A DNA stretch of 64,000 bases from NCBI GenBank assembly GCA_023387735.1, contig JAEWHP010000046.1, positions 182,664-246,663 on the forward strand, in the 5' to 3' direction. Within the stretch, counting starts at the first letter, position 1. The number at the start of each line of letters is the position of its first letter. Made by a program: the position numbers and the translations under genes. Below are positions 1 through 8,887 of this stretch, piece by piece. The notes under the pieces are model-generated. The model searched no databases, was not told the origin of the DNA, and worked only from the letters and a program-made list of their open reading frames with translations. The stretch comes from Pseudomonadota bacterium. GTDB taxonomy: Bacteria > Pseudomonadota > Alphaproteobacteria > Rhizobiales > Xanthobacteraceae.

Positions 1-519
1 CCCGAAAAGGGCGTCGATCGCGCCATCCGGATTGCCAATCGATGCGGCATTCCGCTGAAGATCGCGGCAAAGGTCGATCGCGCCGACCAGGAGTATTGCG
101 ACGAGCTGATTTCACCGCTCATCAAGTCCAGCCCGCTGGTCGAATTCATCGGCGAGATCTCGGACAAGGAGAAACCGGACTTCCTCAGCGGCGCGATTGG
201 GTTGCTGCTGCCGATCGATTGGCCCGAGCCGTTCGGCCTCGTCATGATCGAAGCCATGGCCTGCGGCACGCCGGTCCTCGCTTACAATCGAGGATCGGTC
301 CCGGAGATCGTCGACGTCGGCCTCACCGGGTTCGTGGTGGAGGATGAGACCAGCGCAATCTCCGTGGTCGATCGCCTTTCGACGCTGGACCGGACCGCCG
401 TCCGCAAGCAGTTCGAGGCCCGCTTCACGGCTCGCCGCATGGCGCTCGATTATCTTACGGTGTATCGCAACCTGATGGAGGCCAAGCCGCGCTTCAAGCT
501 CGTGAGCAGCGCGGAGTAG
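1..519 (+). CDS. Glycosyltransferase family 4 type, C-terminal part (5' end outside window)
   Basis: The reading frame is open from base 1 to the TAG at 517-519, so the start lies upstream of the window. The visible 172 residues form the C-terminal GT-B (Rossmann) half of a family 1/4 glycosyltransferase, which transfers a sugar from a nucleotide donor. Seen: the segment WPEPFGLVMIEAMACGTPV, which is the donor-binding E-x7-E region of this family, followed by GSVPEIV and TGFVV, the usual downstream conserved block. Acceptor and donor cannot be told from this half. It converges with the alkylsulfatase gene, and a palindromic repeat fills the gap. Confidence 0.9.
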   Translation, partial: PEKGVDRAIRIANRCGIPLKIAAKVDRADQEYCDELISPLIKSSPLVEFIGEISDKEKPDFLSGAIGLLLPIDWPEPFGLVMIEAMACGTPVLAYNRGSVPEIVDVGLTGFVVEDETSAISVVDRLSTLDRTAVRKQFEARFTARRMALDYLTVYRNLMEAKPRFKLVSSAE

Positions 520-543
520 ATTGCGAACGGCTCAGCTTTGTCC

Positions 544-624
544 GTGATGCCCGGGCTTGTCCCGGGCATCCACGTCTTCCATCACGACAAGACGTGGATT
601 GCCGGGACGAGCCCGGCCATCACG
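544..624. repeat. Palindromic intergenic repeat with perfect hairpin, possible bidirectional terminator
   Basis: Between two convergent genes lies an imperfect 80-base inverted repeat. Its left arm contains a perfect 10-bp hairpin (GATGCCCGGG at 546-555, loop 556-560, CCCGGGCATC at 561-570), and the right arm a second hairpin (GCCGGG at 601-606, CCCGGC at 612-617). The two arms also pair with each other. Position and symmetry would suit transcription termination in both directions, but there is no T-tract. Confidence 0.7.
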
Positions 625-636
625 AGCAACTTCCGC

Positions 637-2583
637 TTAGCTCACCATCGTCCGTTTCGGCTCGACGATCTCGAACATCCGCGGGAATTCGTCCATCAGC
701 ATCATCAGTTCGCCGAGCCGCATCGGATCGCCTGACACCTTGATCTTGCCGGCACCGACGGCTTCCGGAAACGTCGTCAGCTTGGCGATCACTTCATCGA
801 GCACGCCGCGCGCCAGCGTGAAGCCAGCGTCGGCATTGGCCGCCTGCGTGCTGGCCGCATAGGTCAGCGCGCAATTCTCCAGGTTGAGAACAAATGTTTC
901 CCCGGTGTCGGTGAAGTTCCAGTTCAGCACGATACGCTTGCCCTCTGCCTTGGGCCCATTGAGCCGCACCCCGAGCACATCCCATAGCTGCTCGGTGCGA
1001 AGTGCGGCCAGCGTCTCGCGCGGCATCGCCGAACGCGGCGGCGCTTTGGGCATGCCCTGCCGGAGCTCCTGCGCGCCGAACAGATAGGCGTTGCGCCAGG
1101 TGGAACTCTCCGACGCGTAGCCGAGTTGTTCGAACGTATCAGCCAGCATCGCGCGAGCGGCCTGGTTGTCCGGATCGGCGAACACCAGATGGCTGACGGC
1201 CTGGGCGACGAAACGAAACTCTCCTTTGGCAAAATCCTTTGCGGCGCGCGCCAGGATCGCGTCCGCGCCGCCCATGTACTCGACATATTTCTTGCCGGAT
1301 TCCAACGGGGGCAGCGGATCCAGGTTGACCGGATTGGCATCGTACCAGCCGAGGTATTTCTGGTAGATCGCCTTCACGTTGTGCCGGATATGGCCGTAAT
1401 AGCCGCGGCCATGCCATGCGCCCTCGAGGCTTGCCGGCAGGCGGATCGCCTCCGCGATTTCAGTTGCGGTTAGCCCGTGGTTCATCAGGCGGATGGTCTG
1501 GTCGTGCGCGAACTTGTAGAGGTCGCGCTGCTGGCGGATCATGGTGTCGATCCGCTCATGGCCCCAGACCGGCCAATGGTGCTGGCCGCACATCGCATCG
1601 GCCTTGCCGCCCCACATCTGCAGCGCCTCACCGAGATATTTCGACCACGCCAGCGCGTCGCGCACGTCGGCGCCACGGAACGGCAGCAGGTTATGGAAAT
1701 TATGGGTGCAGTTTTCCGCAAGGTTCAGAAGCTTGTAGCGCGGAATGAAGAAGTGCATCTCGGCTGGCGCTTCGCTGTTCGGCGCCATTTGGAACTCGAA
1801 TTCCACGCCGTCGATCACGCGCTTGTCGCCGGTCGCAATGATCAGATCGGTCGGGCGCAGCAGTGCGACCGCGCCCGCCGCCATGGTCTTCCCCAATCCG
1901 CAATCGACCTGCCCGCGCACGCCCTTGGCAAGAAACGGCCCGAACTGATACTGCGCGCGCCGCAGCATCGCCGGCCCCGCGATGATGTTCTCCGAGACCG
2001 CGTGCTCCATGAACAGGTTTGGCGCGATGATCGGCACACCACCGCCGGCGAGCGTTTCGTCGTCGAGCACACCGCGCGCACCGCCCCAATGGTCGGTGTG
2101 GGTGTGGGTGAAGATCACGGCTGTGACCGGCCGCTTGCCGCGATGCTGGAAGTAAAGCGCCATCGCCGCCCGCGCACCCTCGATCGACGTCAGCGTGTCG
2201 ACAACGATGACGCCGCTGTCGCCCTCGATCAACGTCATGTTGGCGATATCGAGCCCGCGCACCTGGTAGACGCCGGGCACCACCTCGAACAGGCCGTGGT
2301 GCATGTTGAGCCGCGACTGCCGCCACAGGCTGGGATCGACCGTTGCAGGCGCTTTTTCAGCGGACAGGAAGCCGTAAGGTTCGAGACTCCAGACCACCCT
2401 GCCCTGTGGCGAGGTGATCTTCGCACTCTCCACCGTGCCGAGAAAGCCGCGCGCGGCATCGTCGAAATCGCGCGTATCGGAAAACGGCAGCGCCTTGAGC
2501 GTTGCCGCGTGCTGCGCGATGACCGGCGCCGAGGCGTCCTTCGGAGATTCTCTGGGCGTTTCGATCGTGACTGCCTGGCTCAT
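637..2583 (-). CDS. Alkyl sulfatase (SdsA1/BDS1-type metallo-beta-lactamase fold with SCP2-like C-terminus)
   Basis: A 648-residue member of the type III linear alkylsulfatase family, which hydrolyses alkyl sulfate esters such as dodecyl sulfate to alcohol and sulfate with a two-zinc centre. Seen: the metal-binding motif HTHTDHWGG near residues 160-168, NCTHNFHNLLPFRG with further metal-site histidines, CGQHHWPVWGHERI, and a C-terminal domain (about 530-640) of the sterol-carrier type that supplies the hydrophobic pocket in SdsA1. Length fits the family. There is no clear signal peptide, unlike secreted SdsA1. It is followed upstream on the same strand by a Baeyer-Villiger monooxygenase and an acyl-CoA dehydrogenase, so the group may process a sulfated or oxidised aliphatic compound (inference). 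Confidence 0.9.
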   Translation of the reverse strand: MSQAVTIETPRESPKDASAPVIAQHAATLKALPFSDTRDFDDAARGFLGTVESAKITSPQGRVVWSLEPYGFLSAEKAPATVDPSLWRQSRLNMHHGLFEVVPGVYQVRGLDIANMTLIEGDSGVIVVDTLTSIEGARAAMALYFQHRGKRPVTAVIFTHTHTDHWGGARGVLDDETLAGGGVPIIAPNLFMEHAVSENIIAGPAMLRRAQYQFGPFLAKGVRGQVDCGLGKTMAAGAVALLRPTDLIIATGDKRVIDGVEFEFQMAPNSEAPAEMHFFIPRYKLLNLAENCTHNFHNLLPFRGADVRDALAWSKYLGEALQMWGGKADAMCGQHHWPVWGHERIDTMIRQQRDLYKFAHDQTIRLMNHGLTATEIAEAIRLPASLEGAWHGRGYYGHIRHNVKAIYQKYLGWYDANPVNLDPLPPLESGKKYVEYMGGADAILARAAKDFAKGEFRFVAQAVSHLVFADPDNQAARAMLADTFEQLGYASESSTWRNAYLFGAQELRQGMPKAPPRSAMPRETLAALRTEQLWDVLGVRLNGPKAEGKRIVLNWNFTDTGETFVLNLENCALTYAASTQAANADAGFTLARGVLDEVIAKLTTFPEAVGAGKIKVSGDPMRLGELMMLMDEFPRMFEIVEPKRTMVS

Positions 2584-2621
2584 TGTTGTTTACTCCCCTG
2601 GGCAACAGAAAACACAATACG

Positions 2622-4442
2622 TCAGCGAAACTGCAGTCCCTCGAATTGGCCGCTATTGCGCCACGCGTCGATATATTTGAAGTAGGCCATAGGCCCCGCG
2701 GGGTGCCCCACATTGAGCTTGGCGGCCGGTCCGGGCTCGCGTCCTTCATTGTTGTAGTAGCCGGGCGTGCAGTCAGGCGAACCGATCATCCGGCCGGCGC
2801 CGGTCAGCAGCAATTTGACCCAGCGGTCCTCAGCCTCTCGGGTTACCTCAATCTCCTTGAAGCCGTTTGCCTGCGCGTGCCGGACCATCAGCACGATCGT
2901 CCGGGCAGCCTCGGTCAGATTATGCGGAACATTGGAGATAAGATTGGCGCCCTGCGTCGGCTGCACAAAGAAAACGTTCGGGAAACCGTGGACGTGGATG
3001 CCGTGCTTGGAGCGCATGCCGGAAGCCCAATGGTCCGACAACTTCACCCCGCCGCGTCCGGTCAGATCGAAGCCGGCGCGCCGCTTGTATTCGGTGCCGA
3101 CTTCGAACCCCGACGCGTAAATGATGCAGTCGAGTTTGTATTCCTTGCCCGCGACGACGACGCCATTCTCGGTGATCCGCTCGACGCCCTTGCCGTCGGT
3201 ATCGACCAGATGCGTGCCCGGCGTGTTGAACGCCTGCAGGTACGCATCATGGAAGCATGGCCGCTTGCAGAGCTGGCGATACCACGCCTTGAGTTTCGCG
3301 GCGGTCTCGTCGTTGTCGACGATTGTATCGACGCGTGCGCGGATCTCCTCCATTTTTTCGAAATCGGAATCCTCAAACGCCGCCAGCATATTCGCAGGTG
3401 TCCGTTGCTCGCGCGGCAGGTCCAGGACCTTGGCACGAATCCGCCGCGACAAATCGGTCCAGCCGTCCTGCACCAGGTCCTCTTCGGCGCTGCCGCCCGC
3501 CTGGTTCGCGGTGAAATTCTCGAGCCAGCGCTGTTGCCAGCCTGATGTCGCAATCCCCGCAAACCATTCGGGATCGATCGGCGCGTTGGCCCTGACATCG
3601 ACCGAAGACGGCGTGCGCTGGAACACGTAGAGCTCCCGGCAGGCGCGCGCCAGATGCGGCACGCACTGCACGGACGTGGCCCCAGTGCCGATGATTCCGA
3701 CGCGCTCGTCGGCCAGCTTCTCCATCAGCGCGCCGCGGGGATCGCCGCCGGTGTACTCGTAGTCCCAGCGGCTGGTGTGGAACGAATGTCCCTTGAATGT
3801 TTCGATTCCCGCGATGCCGGGAAGTTTGGGCACGTGCAGTGGGCCCGTCCCTATGCCCACGAACTGCGCGGTGAAGGCGTCGCCACGGTTGGTGCGGATG
3901 TTCCAGCGCGATTTCGCCTCGTCCCAATCGAGGCTAACGACCTCGGTGTGAAACAGCGCGTTGTCGTAGAGGCCGTATTGTTTTCCGATGCGCTGGCAGT
4001 GCGCGAGGATTTCCGGCGCATGCGCGTACTTCTCCGACGGCATGTGACCGGTCTCTTCGAGCAACGGCATGTAGACCATCGAGGCGGTATCGCATTGCGC
4101 GCCGGGATACCTGTTCCAGTACCAGGTGCCGCCGAAGTCGCCACCTTTCTCGACGATGCGAACTTCCTCCACGCCAGCTTCGGACAGTCGCGCGGCGGTT
4201 GCGAGCCCGGCAAAGCCGCCGCCGATGAAGGCAAAGGTGACGTGGTCGGCTTTCGGCGCGCGCGGCGTGATCGGTGTGTAGGGATCGTCGAGATAATGCG
4301 CAAGTTGGCCCGCGACCCGCAGATACTGATCGTTGCCGTCGGCACGCAACCGCTTGTTGCGCTCCTCCAGATATTTCTGGCGCAGCCGCTCCTTGTCGAT
4401 CGCCGCGTTGCGCGAGGCCGCGGGTTGCTCAGTCGTCGTCAT
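2622..4442 (-). CDS. Type I Baeyer-Villiger flavin monooxygenase
   Basis: A 606-residue FAD/NADPH monooxygenase that would convert a ketone to an ester or lactone. Seen: an FAD-binding GGGFAG at residues 74-79; GGTWYWNRYPGAQCD typical of cyclohexanone-monooxygenase relatives at about 104-118; the Baeyer-Villiger fingerprint FKGHSFHTSRWD at 216-227 (F-x-G-x3-H-x3-W-[PD]); and a second nucleotide-binding motif GTGATS at 252-257. The N-terminal extension of about 70 residues before the FAD motif is longer than in cyclohexanone monooxygenase. It lies 38 bases from the alkylsulfatase and 50 bases from the acyl-CoA dehydrogenase, all on the minus strand, so co-transcription is likely. The substrate is unknown. 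Confidence 0.9.
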   Translation of the reverse strand: MTTTEQPAASRNAAIDKERLRQKYLEERNKRLRADGNDQYLRVAGQLAHYLDDPYTPITPRAPKADHVTFAFIGGGFAGLATAARLSEAGVEEVRIVEKGGDFGGTWYWNRYPGAQCDTASMVYMPLLEETGHMPSEKYAHAPEILAHCQRIGKQYGLYDNALFHTEVVSLDWDEAKSRWNIRTNRGDAFTAQFVGIGTGPLHVPKLPGIAGIETFKGHSFHTSRWDYEYTGGDPRGALMEKLADERVGIIGTGATSVQCVPHLARACRELYVFQRTPSSVDVRANAPIDPEWFAGIATSGWQQRWLENFTANQAGGSAEEDLVQDGWTDLSRRIRAKVLDLPREQRTPANMLAAFEDSDFEKMEEIRARVDTIVDNDETAAKLKAWYRQLCKRPCFHDAYLQAFNTPGTHLVDTDGKGVERITENGVVVAGKEYKLDCIIYASGFEVGTEYKRRAGFDLTGRGGVKLSDHWASGMRSKHGIHVHGFPNVFFVQPTQGANLISNVPHNLTEAARTIVLMVRHAQANGFKEIEVTREAEDRWVKLLLTGAGRMIGSPDCTPGYYNNEGREPGPAAKLNVGHPAGPMAYFKYIDAWRNSGQFEGLQFR

Positions 4443-4492
4443 CCGAAGGCGCCTTTCAGGAAATCATGGACGGTCACTTTCCTTACCACCGC

Positions 4493-5734
4493 TCAGGACG
4501 GATGTGCGGACAGATACGGCGAGTTGGCGACCGACCAGGACGGCATCGGCTCCATACGAAAAATCTGCCGCAGATGCACTTCATCGGGACCGTCGCCAAT
4601 GCGCAGCAGCCGGCCCCAGGCAAGCGCCTGATGGATCGGCGTATCGTCGGAGCCGCCCATGGCGCCGAACACCTGCATGGCGCGATCGGCAATCCGCTGC
4701 AGCATCGCAGGCACCGCCACCTTGATCAGAGATACGTCGCGCCAGGCGCCATGGTGGCCGGCCTGATCCAGCCGCCACGCACAGCGATATGCCAGCAGCC
4801 GCGCCTGTTCGAGTTCGACGCGGGATTCGGCGACCCAGCGCTGCACGGTGTCATACTGGATCACGGCCCGCCCGAAGGCGGAACGCTCCGACGACCGCAC
4901 CATCATCAGTTCGATGAGGAGTTCGCACAGCCCGATCGAGCGCATGCAATGGTGAATGCGGGCCGGCCCGAGCCTGACCTGTGCGACCCTGAACCCCTCG
5001 CCTTCCGCGCCAAGCAGGTTGGCCCGGGGCACCCGGACGTTCTCAAAGGAGAGTTCGCCGATCGGGGCAACGTGGTCTTCGCAGCCCATCCAGCGTAGCC
5101 GCCGTACCAGGCGAACGCCCGGCGCATTCATCGGCACGATGATGCAGGAATGGCGGCTGGTGCGGTCGGCATCGGCGTCTGTCACGCCCAGGACGATCAG
5201 GAAGCTGCATTGCGGATGCGCCGCGCCGGTAATGAACCATTTGCGGCCGTTGATGACATAATCGTCGCCGTCGCGGACCATGCGGGTCGCGATATTGGTA
5301 GCGTCGGATGAAGCGACGTCCGGTTCGGTCATGCCGAAGGCCGAGCGGGTTCTCGCCTCCATCAGCGGCTGCAGCCAGCGCGCCTTCTGCTCGGGCGTCG
5401 CGCAGTTCTGCAGCGCAATCATGTTGGGCACGTCGGGCGCCTGACAATTGAACACTTCCGGCGCCCAGAACAGCCGGCCCATGATTTCGGCCAGCGGCGC
5501 GTACTCCAAATTCGACAGTCGCGTGCCCGGCTCGTCGTCACGGAGTTCAGGAAGACCGAGATTCCAAAGGCCGGCCGCGCGCGCCTTCAGTTGCAGATCC
5601 GCCATGAAGGGCGGGGCTTCCCCCTTGGCGACGTAACCGAGCCAGGCACGGTGACGCGGCAGCACCTCCCGATCGAAGAACGTCTGCAGCCTCTCCCGCC
5701 ACGCTTCCGACCGATCGGAAAGTTCGAAATTCAT
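4493..5734 (-). CDS. Acyl-CoA dehydrogenase family protein
   Basis: A 413-residue FAD-dependent acyl-CoA dehydrogenase that introduces an alpha-beta double bond into a CoA thioester. Seen: MTEPDVASSDATNIATR (FAD/substrate loop), NGRKWFITGAAHP, and a C-terminal block GGSDDTPIHQALAWGRLLRI followed by GDGPDEVHLRQI, characteristic of the ACAD10/11-like branch of the family. The start at 5734 was preferred to the longer open frame at 5815 because GGAGG lies directly upstream (AGCGGAGGCGGC-ATG) and similarity to the family begins here. It is the first gene of the minus-strand group and is divergent from the IclR gene, with a candidate operator between them. Confidence 0.9.
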   Translation of the reverse strand: MNFELSDRSEAWRERLQTFFDREVLPRHRAWLGYVAKGEAPPFMADLQLKARAAGLWNLGLPELRDDEPGTRLSNLEYAPLAEIMGRLFWAPEVFNCQAPDVPNMIALQNCATPEQKARWLQPLMEARTRSAFGMTEPDVASSDATNIATRMVRDGDDYVINGRKWFITGAAHPQCSFLIVLGVTDADADRTSRHSCIIVPMNAPGVRLVRRLRWMGCEDHVAPIGELSFENVRVPRANLLGAEGEGFRVAQVRLGPARIHHCMRSIGLCELLIELMMVRSSERSAFGRAVIQYDTVQRWVAESRVELEQARLLAYRCAWRLDQAGHHGAWRDVSLIKVAVPAMLQRIADRAMQVFGAMGGSDDTPIHQALAWGRLLRIGDGPDEVHLRQIFRMEPMPSWSVANSPYLSAHPS

Positions 5735-5776
5735 GCCGCCTCCGCTGCTCTCTTTTTTGAAGGTACCTAAGCCGAC

Positions 5777-5805
5777 ATCGAAACGATTTGCAAATTTATT
5801 TCGAT
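5777..5805. promoter_or_regulatory. Candidate IclR operator in the divergent promoter region
   Basis: The 110-base gap between the acyl-CoA dehydrogenase and IclR genes is unusually AT-rich. It contains the perfect palindrome ATTTGCAAAT (5786-5795) nested inside a wider inverted repeat ATCGAAA (5777-5783) / TTTCGAT (5799-5805). IclR-family proteins bind palindromes of about this size next to their own gene. A TTGACA hexamer lies at 5809-5814, but no convincing -10 box accompanies it. Confidence 0.5.
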
Positions 5806-5844
5806 ATATTGACAAAATTTCCCATTTTGACCAAGCTCGACCTC

Positions 5845-6651
5845 ATGACAGCAGCGATCAGCAGCAGCAGCAGCAGCGCGCCGGAGGATCAAGCCGACCC
5901 CTCCTTCGCGACCACGCTGGCGCATGGCCTCGACTTGCTAGCCGCCTTCCGCAACCGCAGCGGCCCGCTGTCGAATGCCGATCTCGCGCTGCATACCGGG
6001 CTGTCGCGGCCGACGGTGTCGCGGCTGACCTACACGCTGGCGCAGCTTGGCTATCTCAAGCGCGACGCGAAGGGGCGGTTCGAACTCGGGCTCGGCATCC
6101 TGGCTGCCGCCTATCCGGTACTGTCGGCGCTGAAGGTCAGGCAGTTGGCGCGGCCGCTGATGCGCGACTTCGCGACCTATTCCGGCGGCACCGTTTCCAT
6201 CGCAATGCCGTTCGGCCTCGACTTCATCTATGTCGAGACGCTGCGCACCACGGACGCCGTGGCGCATCTGCCGGATGTCGGGTTTGCGAGTTCGCTGGCG
6301 CCGACCGCGGTCGGGCGGGCGCTCCTATCGCTTTTCAACGAGGAAGAAACTGAGTCCTACGTGGCCAGGGTGAAGGTCGAACGCCCGGAAGAAGCCGAAT
6401 ACGTGAAGACGCGAACGCTTCCGGATGTCGCGGTTTGCCGCGAGCGTGGCTTTGCGGTTTCGCTCGGCGAATGGCGGCGGGAAATCTTTGGCGTCGCCGC
6501 GCCGCTGTACCGGACACCGACAGGCGATTGCCTTTCCGTCAACTGTGGCATTCCCTCGTTTCGGTTCAACGCCGAGCAGATCGAGCGCGAATGCGGGCCC
6601 CGTATCCTCGGCCTTGCGCGCAGCATCCGCGCGCTGGTGACCAACGACTGA
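5845..6651 (+). CDS. IclR family transcriptional regulator
   Basis: A 268-residue regulator with an N-terminal winged helix-turn-helix (about 20-80: LDLLAAF, LSNADLALHTGLSRPTVSRL) and a C-terminal IclR effector-binding domain (about 95-265: LSALKVRQLARPLM, SSLAPTAVGRALLS, and the conserved CLSVNCGIPSF region). Such proteins control aromatic or fatty-acid catabolic operons and sense a small acid. The ATG at 5845 was chosen over an in-frame TTG at 5788, because that TTG lies inside the operator palindrome. It is divergent from the alkylsulfatase/monooxygenase/dehydrogenase group, its probable target, and precedes a solute-binding protein gene on its own strand. Confidence 0.92.
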   Translation: MTAAISSSSSSAPEDQADPSFATTLAHGLDLLAAFRNRSGPLSNADLALHTGLSRPTVSRLTYTLAQLGYLKRDAKGRFELGLGILAAAYPVLSALKVRQLARPLMRDFATYSGGTVSIAMPFGLDFIYVETLRTTDAVAHLPDVGFASSLAPTAVGRALLSLFNEEETESYVARVKVERPEEAEYVKTRTLPDVAVCRERGFAVSLGEWRREIFGVAAPLYRTPTGDCLSVNCGIPSFRFNAEQIERECGPRILGLARSIRALVTND

Positions 6652-6714
6652 ATTCCCCCGTCAGAGGGGCAACGCGCATCGCTCGAAAGATGCGCAACAT
6701 ATGGGGAGGGAGGA

Positions 6715-7689
6715 ATGAGCGGCTTCAAAACCGTGCTGTGCGTAGCTATGGGCGCGGCCATCCTGTTCGGCAACGCGGCGCAAGCACAGAGTAATTTTCC
6801 GAACCGACCGATCCGCGTGATCGTGCCCTACCCTGCCGGAGGCATCGTCGATATCGTCGCGCGCGCCGTAACCGAACAGGTCGGCCGCGACTGGAAGCAA
6901 ACGGTCGTCATCGAGGCAAGGCCGGGCGGCAACAGCAACATCGGCACCGCGGCGGTCGCGCGCAGCGAACCGGACGGCTACACGTGGCTGGTTACTGGCC
7001 CCGCGGCACTGGTCAATCCGACTCTATATAAAGACGCCGGCTGGGACGCGATGAAGGACCTCAGATGCGTCGGCCTCGCGGTCTGGAACCAGAGCGTCGC
7101 GCTGATTCATCCCTCAATGCCGGCCGGGACCATCAAGGAATTCGTCGAGATCGCCCGCAAAAAGCCCGGCGAGTTGAACTTCGGCAATCCCGGCACCGGC
7201 TCTTCGATCGATCTGAGCGCGCAGAAACTGTTCCAGGCCGCCGGTATCAAGCTCACCAATGTCGGCTACAAAGGCCAGCCGCAGGCCCTGATCGACCTGA
7301 TGACGAACCTGATGCACTTCGAGATCGTGTCGCTTGAACTGGCATTGCCGCATATCAAGGCCGGGAGCGTGAGGCCGCTGGCGGTCATGACCGACAAGCG
7401 CGTCGCTGACTTGCCCGACGTGCCGACAATCGCAGAGGCGGGATTCCCGGAGGCCACCTATGTGCCGTGGTATGGCATCTACGTTCAGGCGGGAACACCG
7501 GATGCGATCGTTGAGAAGATCAATGACGGGATCAACAAGGCGCTGCAGAACCCGGAAGTGCAGCGGCAGCTCGCGGTTGCCAATATCCCAGGCAAGCCGA
7601 TGCCGCCGGCCGATCTGGCGGCATTGATGAAGGCGGATTACGAGAAGTTGACGAAGGTGATCAAGACATCGGACATGGCGCTGCAGTAA
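6715..7689 (+). CDS. Tripartite tricarboxylate transporter-type (TctC/Bug) periplasmic binding protein
   Basis: A 324-residue periplasmic solute-binding protein with a Sec signal peptide (residues 1-23, ending NAAQAQS) and the Bug-family landmarks: FPNRPIRVIVPYPAGGIVDIVAR near the mature N-terminus, LNFGNPGTGSSIDLS, and VADLPDVPTIAEAGFP. A strong ribosome site (GGGAGGGAGG) precedes the ATG. Bug proteins bind carboxylates. No TctA/TctB membrane subunits occur nearby, which is usual for the many orphan Bug genes of beta- and alphaproteobacteria. Its position 63 bases after the IclR gene suggests that it supplies or senses the compound degraded by the neighbouring group (inference). Confidence 0.92.
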   Translation: MSGFKTVLCVAMGAAILFGNAAQAQSNFPNRPIRVIVPYPAGGIVDIVARAVTEQVGRDWKQTVVIEARPGGNSNIGTAAVARSEPDGYTWLVTGPAALVNPTLYKDAGWDAMKDLRCVGLAVWNQSVALIHPSMPAGTIKEFVEIARKKPGELNFGNPGTGSSIDLSAQKLFQAAGIKLTNVGYKGQPQALIDLMTNLMHFEIVSLELALPHIKAGSVRPLAVMTDKRVADLPDVPTIAEAGFPEATYVPWYGIYVQAGTPDAIVEKINDGINKALQNPEVQRQLAVANIPGKPMPPADLAALMKADYEKLTKVIKTSDMALQ

Positions 7690-7699
7690 TAACCACCTC

Positions 7700-7779
7700 G
7701 TCATTTGGGGCGATGCGAAGCATCGAACCCGAATTCCCGAGATTCCGGGTCTGGTCCTTCAGACCATCCCGGAATGACC
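7700..7779. repeat. Palindromic repeat family A, copy 1 (inverted relative to copies 2 and 3)
   Basis: An approximately 80-base imperfect palindrome flanked by TCATT and AATGA ends. It contains the small hairpin GATGC-GAA-GCATC and a GGTCT/AGACC hairpin. Its reverse complement closely matches the unit at 62336-62439, and part of it matches 46079-46157. It lies between two convergent genes. Confidence 0.75.
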
Positions 7780-7784
7780 TGCGG

Positions 7785-8789
7785 TCATTTCTTCACCTTG
7801 CTCGCGTCCATCTTGATCGACGCATCCAGCATCTTGGTCGAGAACACGCTGTTCACGTCAAACGGCTTCTCCATGCCGAGGTAGGTCTGCACCAGCTCGT
7901 AATCCTTCTTCATCCGCTCGGCATCGATCCAGCCCAGCGCCTTGGTGGTGGTGAATTCGTCCGTCATCAGGAACTTGATGCGCTCCCACTGCCGCTGCTG
8001 GTTTTCCTTGTCCAATCCCGACGCCTGCTCGAGCAGCGCCCTGAGGCAAGGCTCGACGTCGGCGACGCAGGCGGCGTAGGCCTTCTGGCTGATCTTGACG
8101 AAATCCTCGACCAGCTTCGGGTTCTTCGCAAGATACGCGCCGTTGACGATCAGCGAGTTGCCGTAAGGGTTCAGCCCGATATCCTTCCAGTTGACGTAGC
8201 CCAGATCAGATCCGAACTCGATCACCTTGAGATCGTGCTCGTTGTAGAAATCGCTGATAATGTCGACGGTATGCGCCTTGAGCGCTGCGATCTTGGCGGT
8301 GGGACCGACATTGACGAAGCTCACCGAGTCAGGCGCGATCCCGGCGGCCTTGGCAAAGGCCGGCCACATCACGCGCGAGGCATCGCCCGGCGGGTTGCCG
8401 ATCTTGTGGTTCGGGAAATCCTTTGGTCCGTTCACGCCGTAGCGCTTCAGCCAGTAGAAGGTCTGCCCGGTATTGGCGTAGATGCTCATCAGCGCAACCA
8501 CGTCGGCGCCCTTGCTCTTCGCCACCAGCATGGTCGCGAGATCGGCAATTCCGAACGGCGAGCCGCCGGAACCGACCTTCAGCGAGGAAACGCCGGATCC
8601 CTTGCCGACCTCGATGGTCAGGTCGATGCCGGCTTTCGTGTACCAGCCCTGCGACTTGGCGTAATAGAATGGCGAATGATCCGCGGTCGGCGTCCAGTTC
8701 AGGATCAGGTTGACCGACTCGGCGGCCGTGCCGGGAAGCGCCGGCATCGCAAGCGCAAGCGCCAATCCCGCTACTCGCAACCCTCTCAT
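7785..8789 (-). CDS. NMT1/THI5-like ABC transporter substrate-binding protein
   Basis: A 334-residue periplasmic binding protein of the SsuA/TauA/ThiY (NMT1) superfamily. The start at 8789 is supported by AAGGAG six bases upstream, and gives a signal peptide ending PALPGTAAES. Seen: LILNWTPTADHSPFYYAKSQ at the mature N-terminus, a pattern found in pyrimidine- and riboflavin-binding members, and GIDLTIEVGKGSG. It is divergent from a TetR gene, beyond which lie the permease and ATPase of the same transporter type. The ligand cannot be read from the sequence; the ThiY-like N-terminus hints at a heterocycle (inference). Confidence 0.9.
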   Translation of the reverse strand: MRGLRVAGLALALAMPALPGTAAESVNLILNWTPTADHSPFYYAKSQGWYTKAGIDLTIEVGKGSGVSSLKVGSGGSPFGIADLATMLVAKSKGADVVALMSIYANTGQTFYWLKRYGVNGPKDFPNHKIGNPPGDASRVMWPAFAKAAGIAPDSVSFVNVGPTAKIAALKAHTVDIISDFYNEHDLKVIEFGSDLGYVNWKDIGLNPYGNSLIVNGAYLAKNPKLVEDFVKISQKAYAACVADVEPCLRALLEQASGLDKENQQRQWERIKFLMTDEFTTTKALGWIDAERMKKDYELVQTYLGMEKPFDVNSVFSTKMLDASIKMDASKVKK

Positions 8790-8869
8790 GGCAACTCTCC
8801 TTGTTTGCAGTCGAGCTTGTCGTCGCCTGCCCGTGAGGCTACCAATGCAACAAGGGACGGGACTACTTG

Positions 8870-8885
8870 TCAACTGTTTGGTTGG
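8870..8885. promoter_or_regulatory. Candidate TetR operator, site 1 (CAAC-N6-GTTG)
   Basis: The half-sites CAAC (8871-8874) and GTTG (8881-8884) flank six bases, in the divergent region between the binding-protein and TetR genes. The site ends three bases before the TetR ATG and overlaps its ribosome-binding region. The same half-sites with the same spacing recur at 9534-9553. Confidence 0.55.
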
Positions 8886-8887
8886 AA

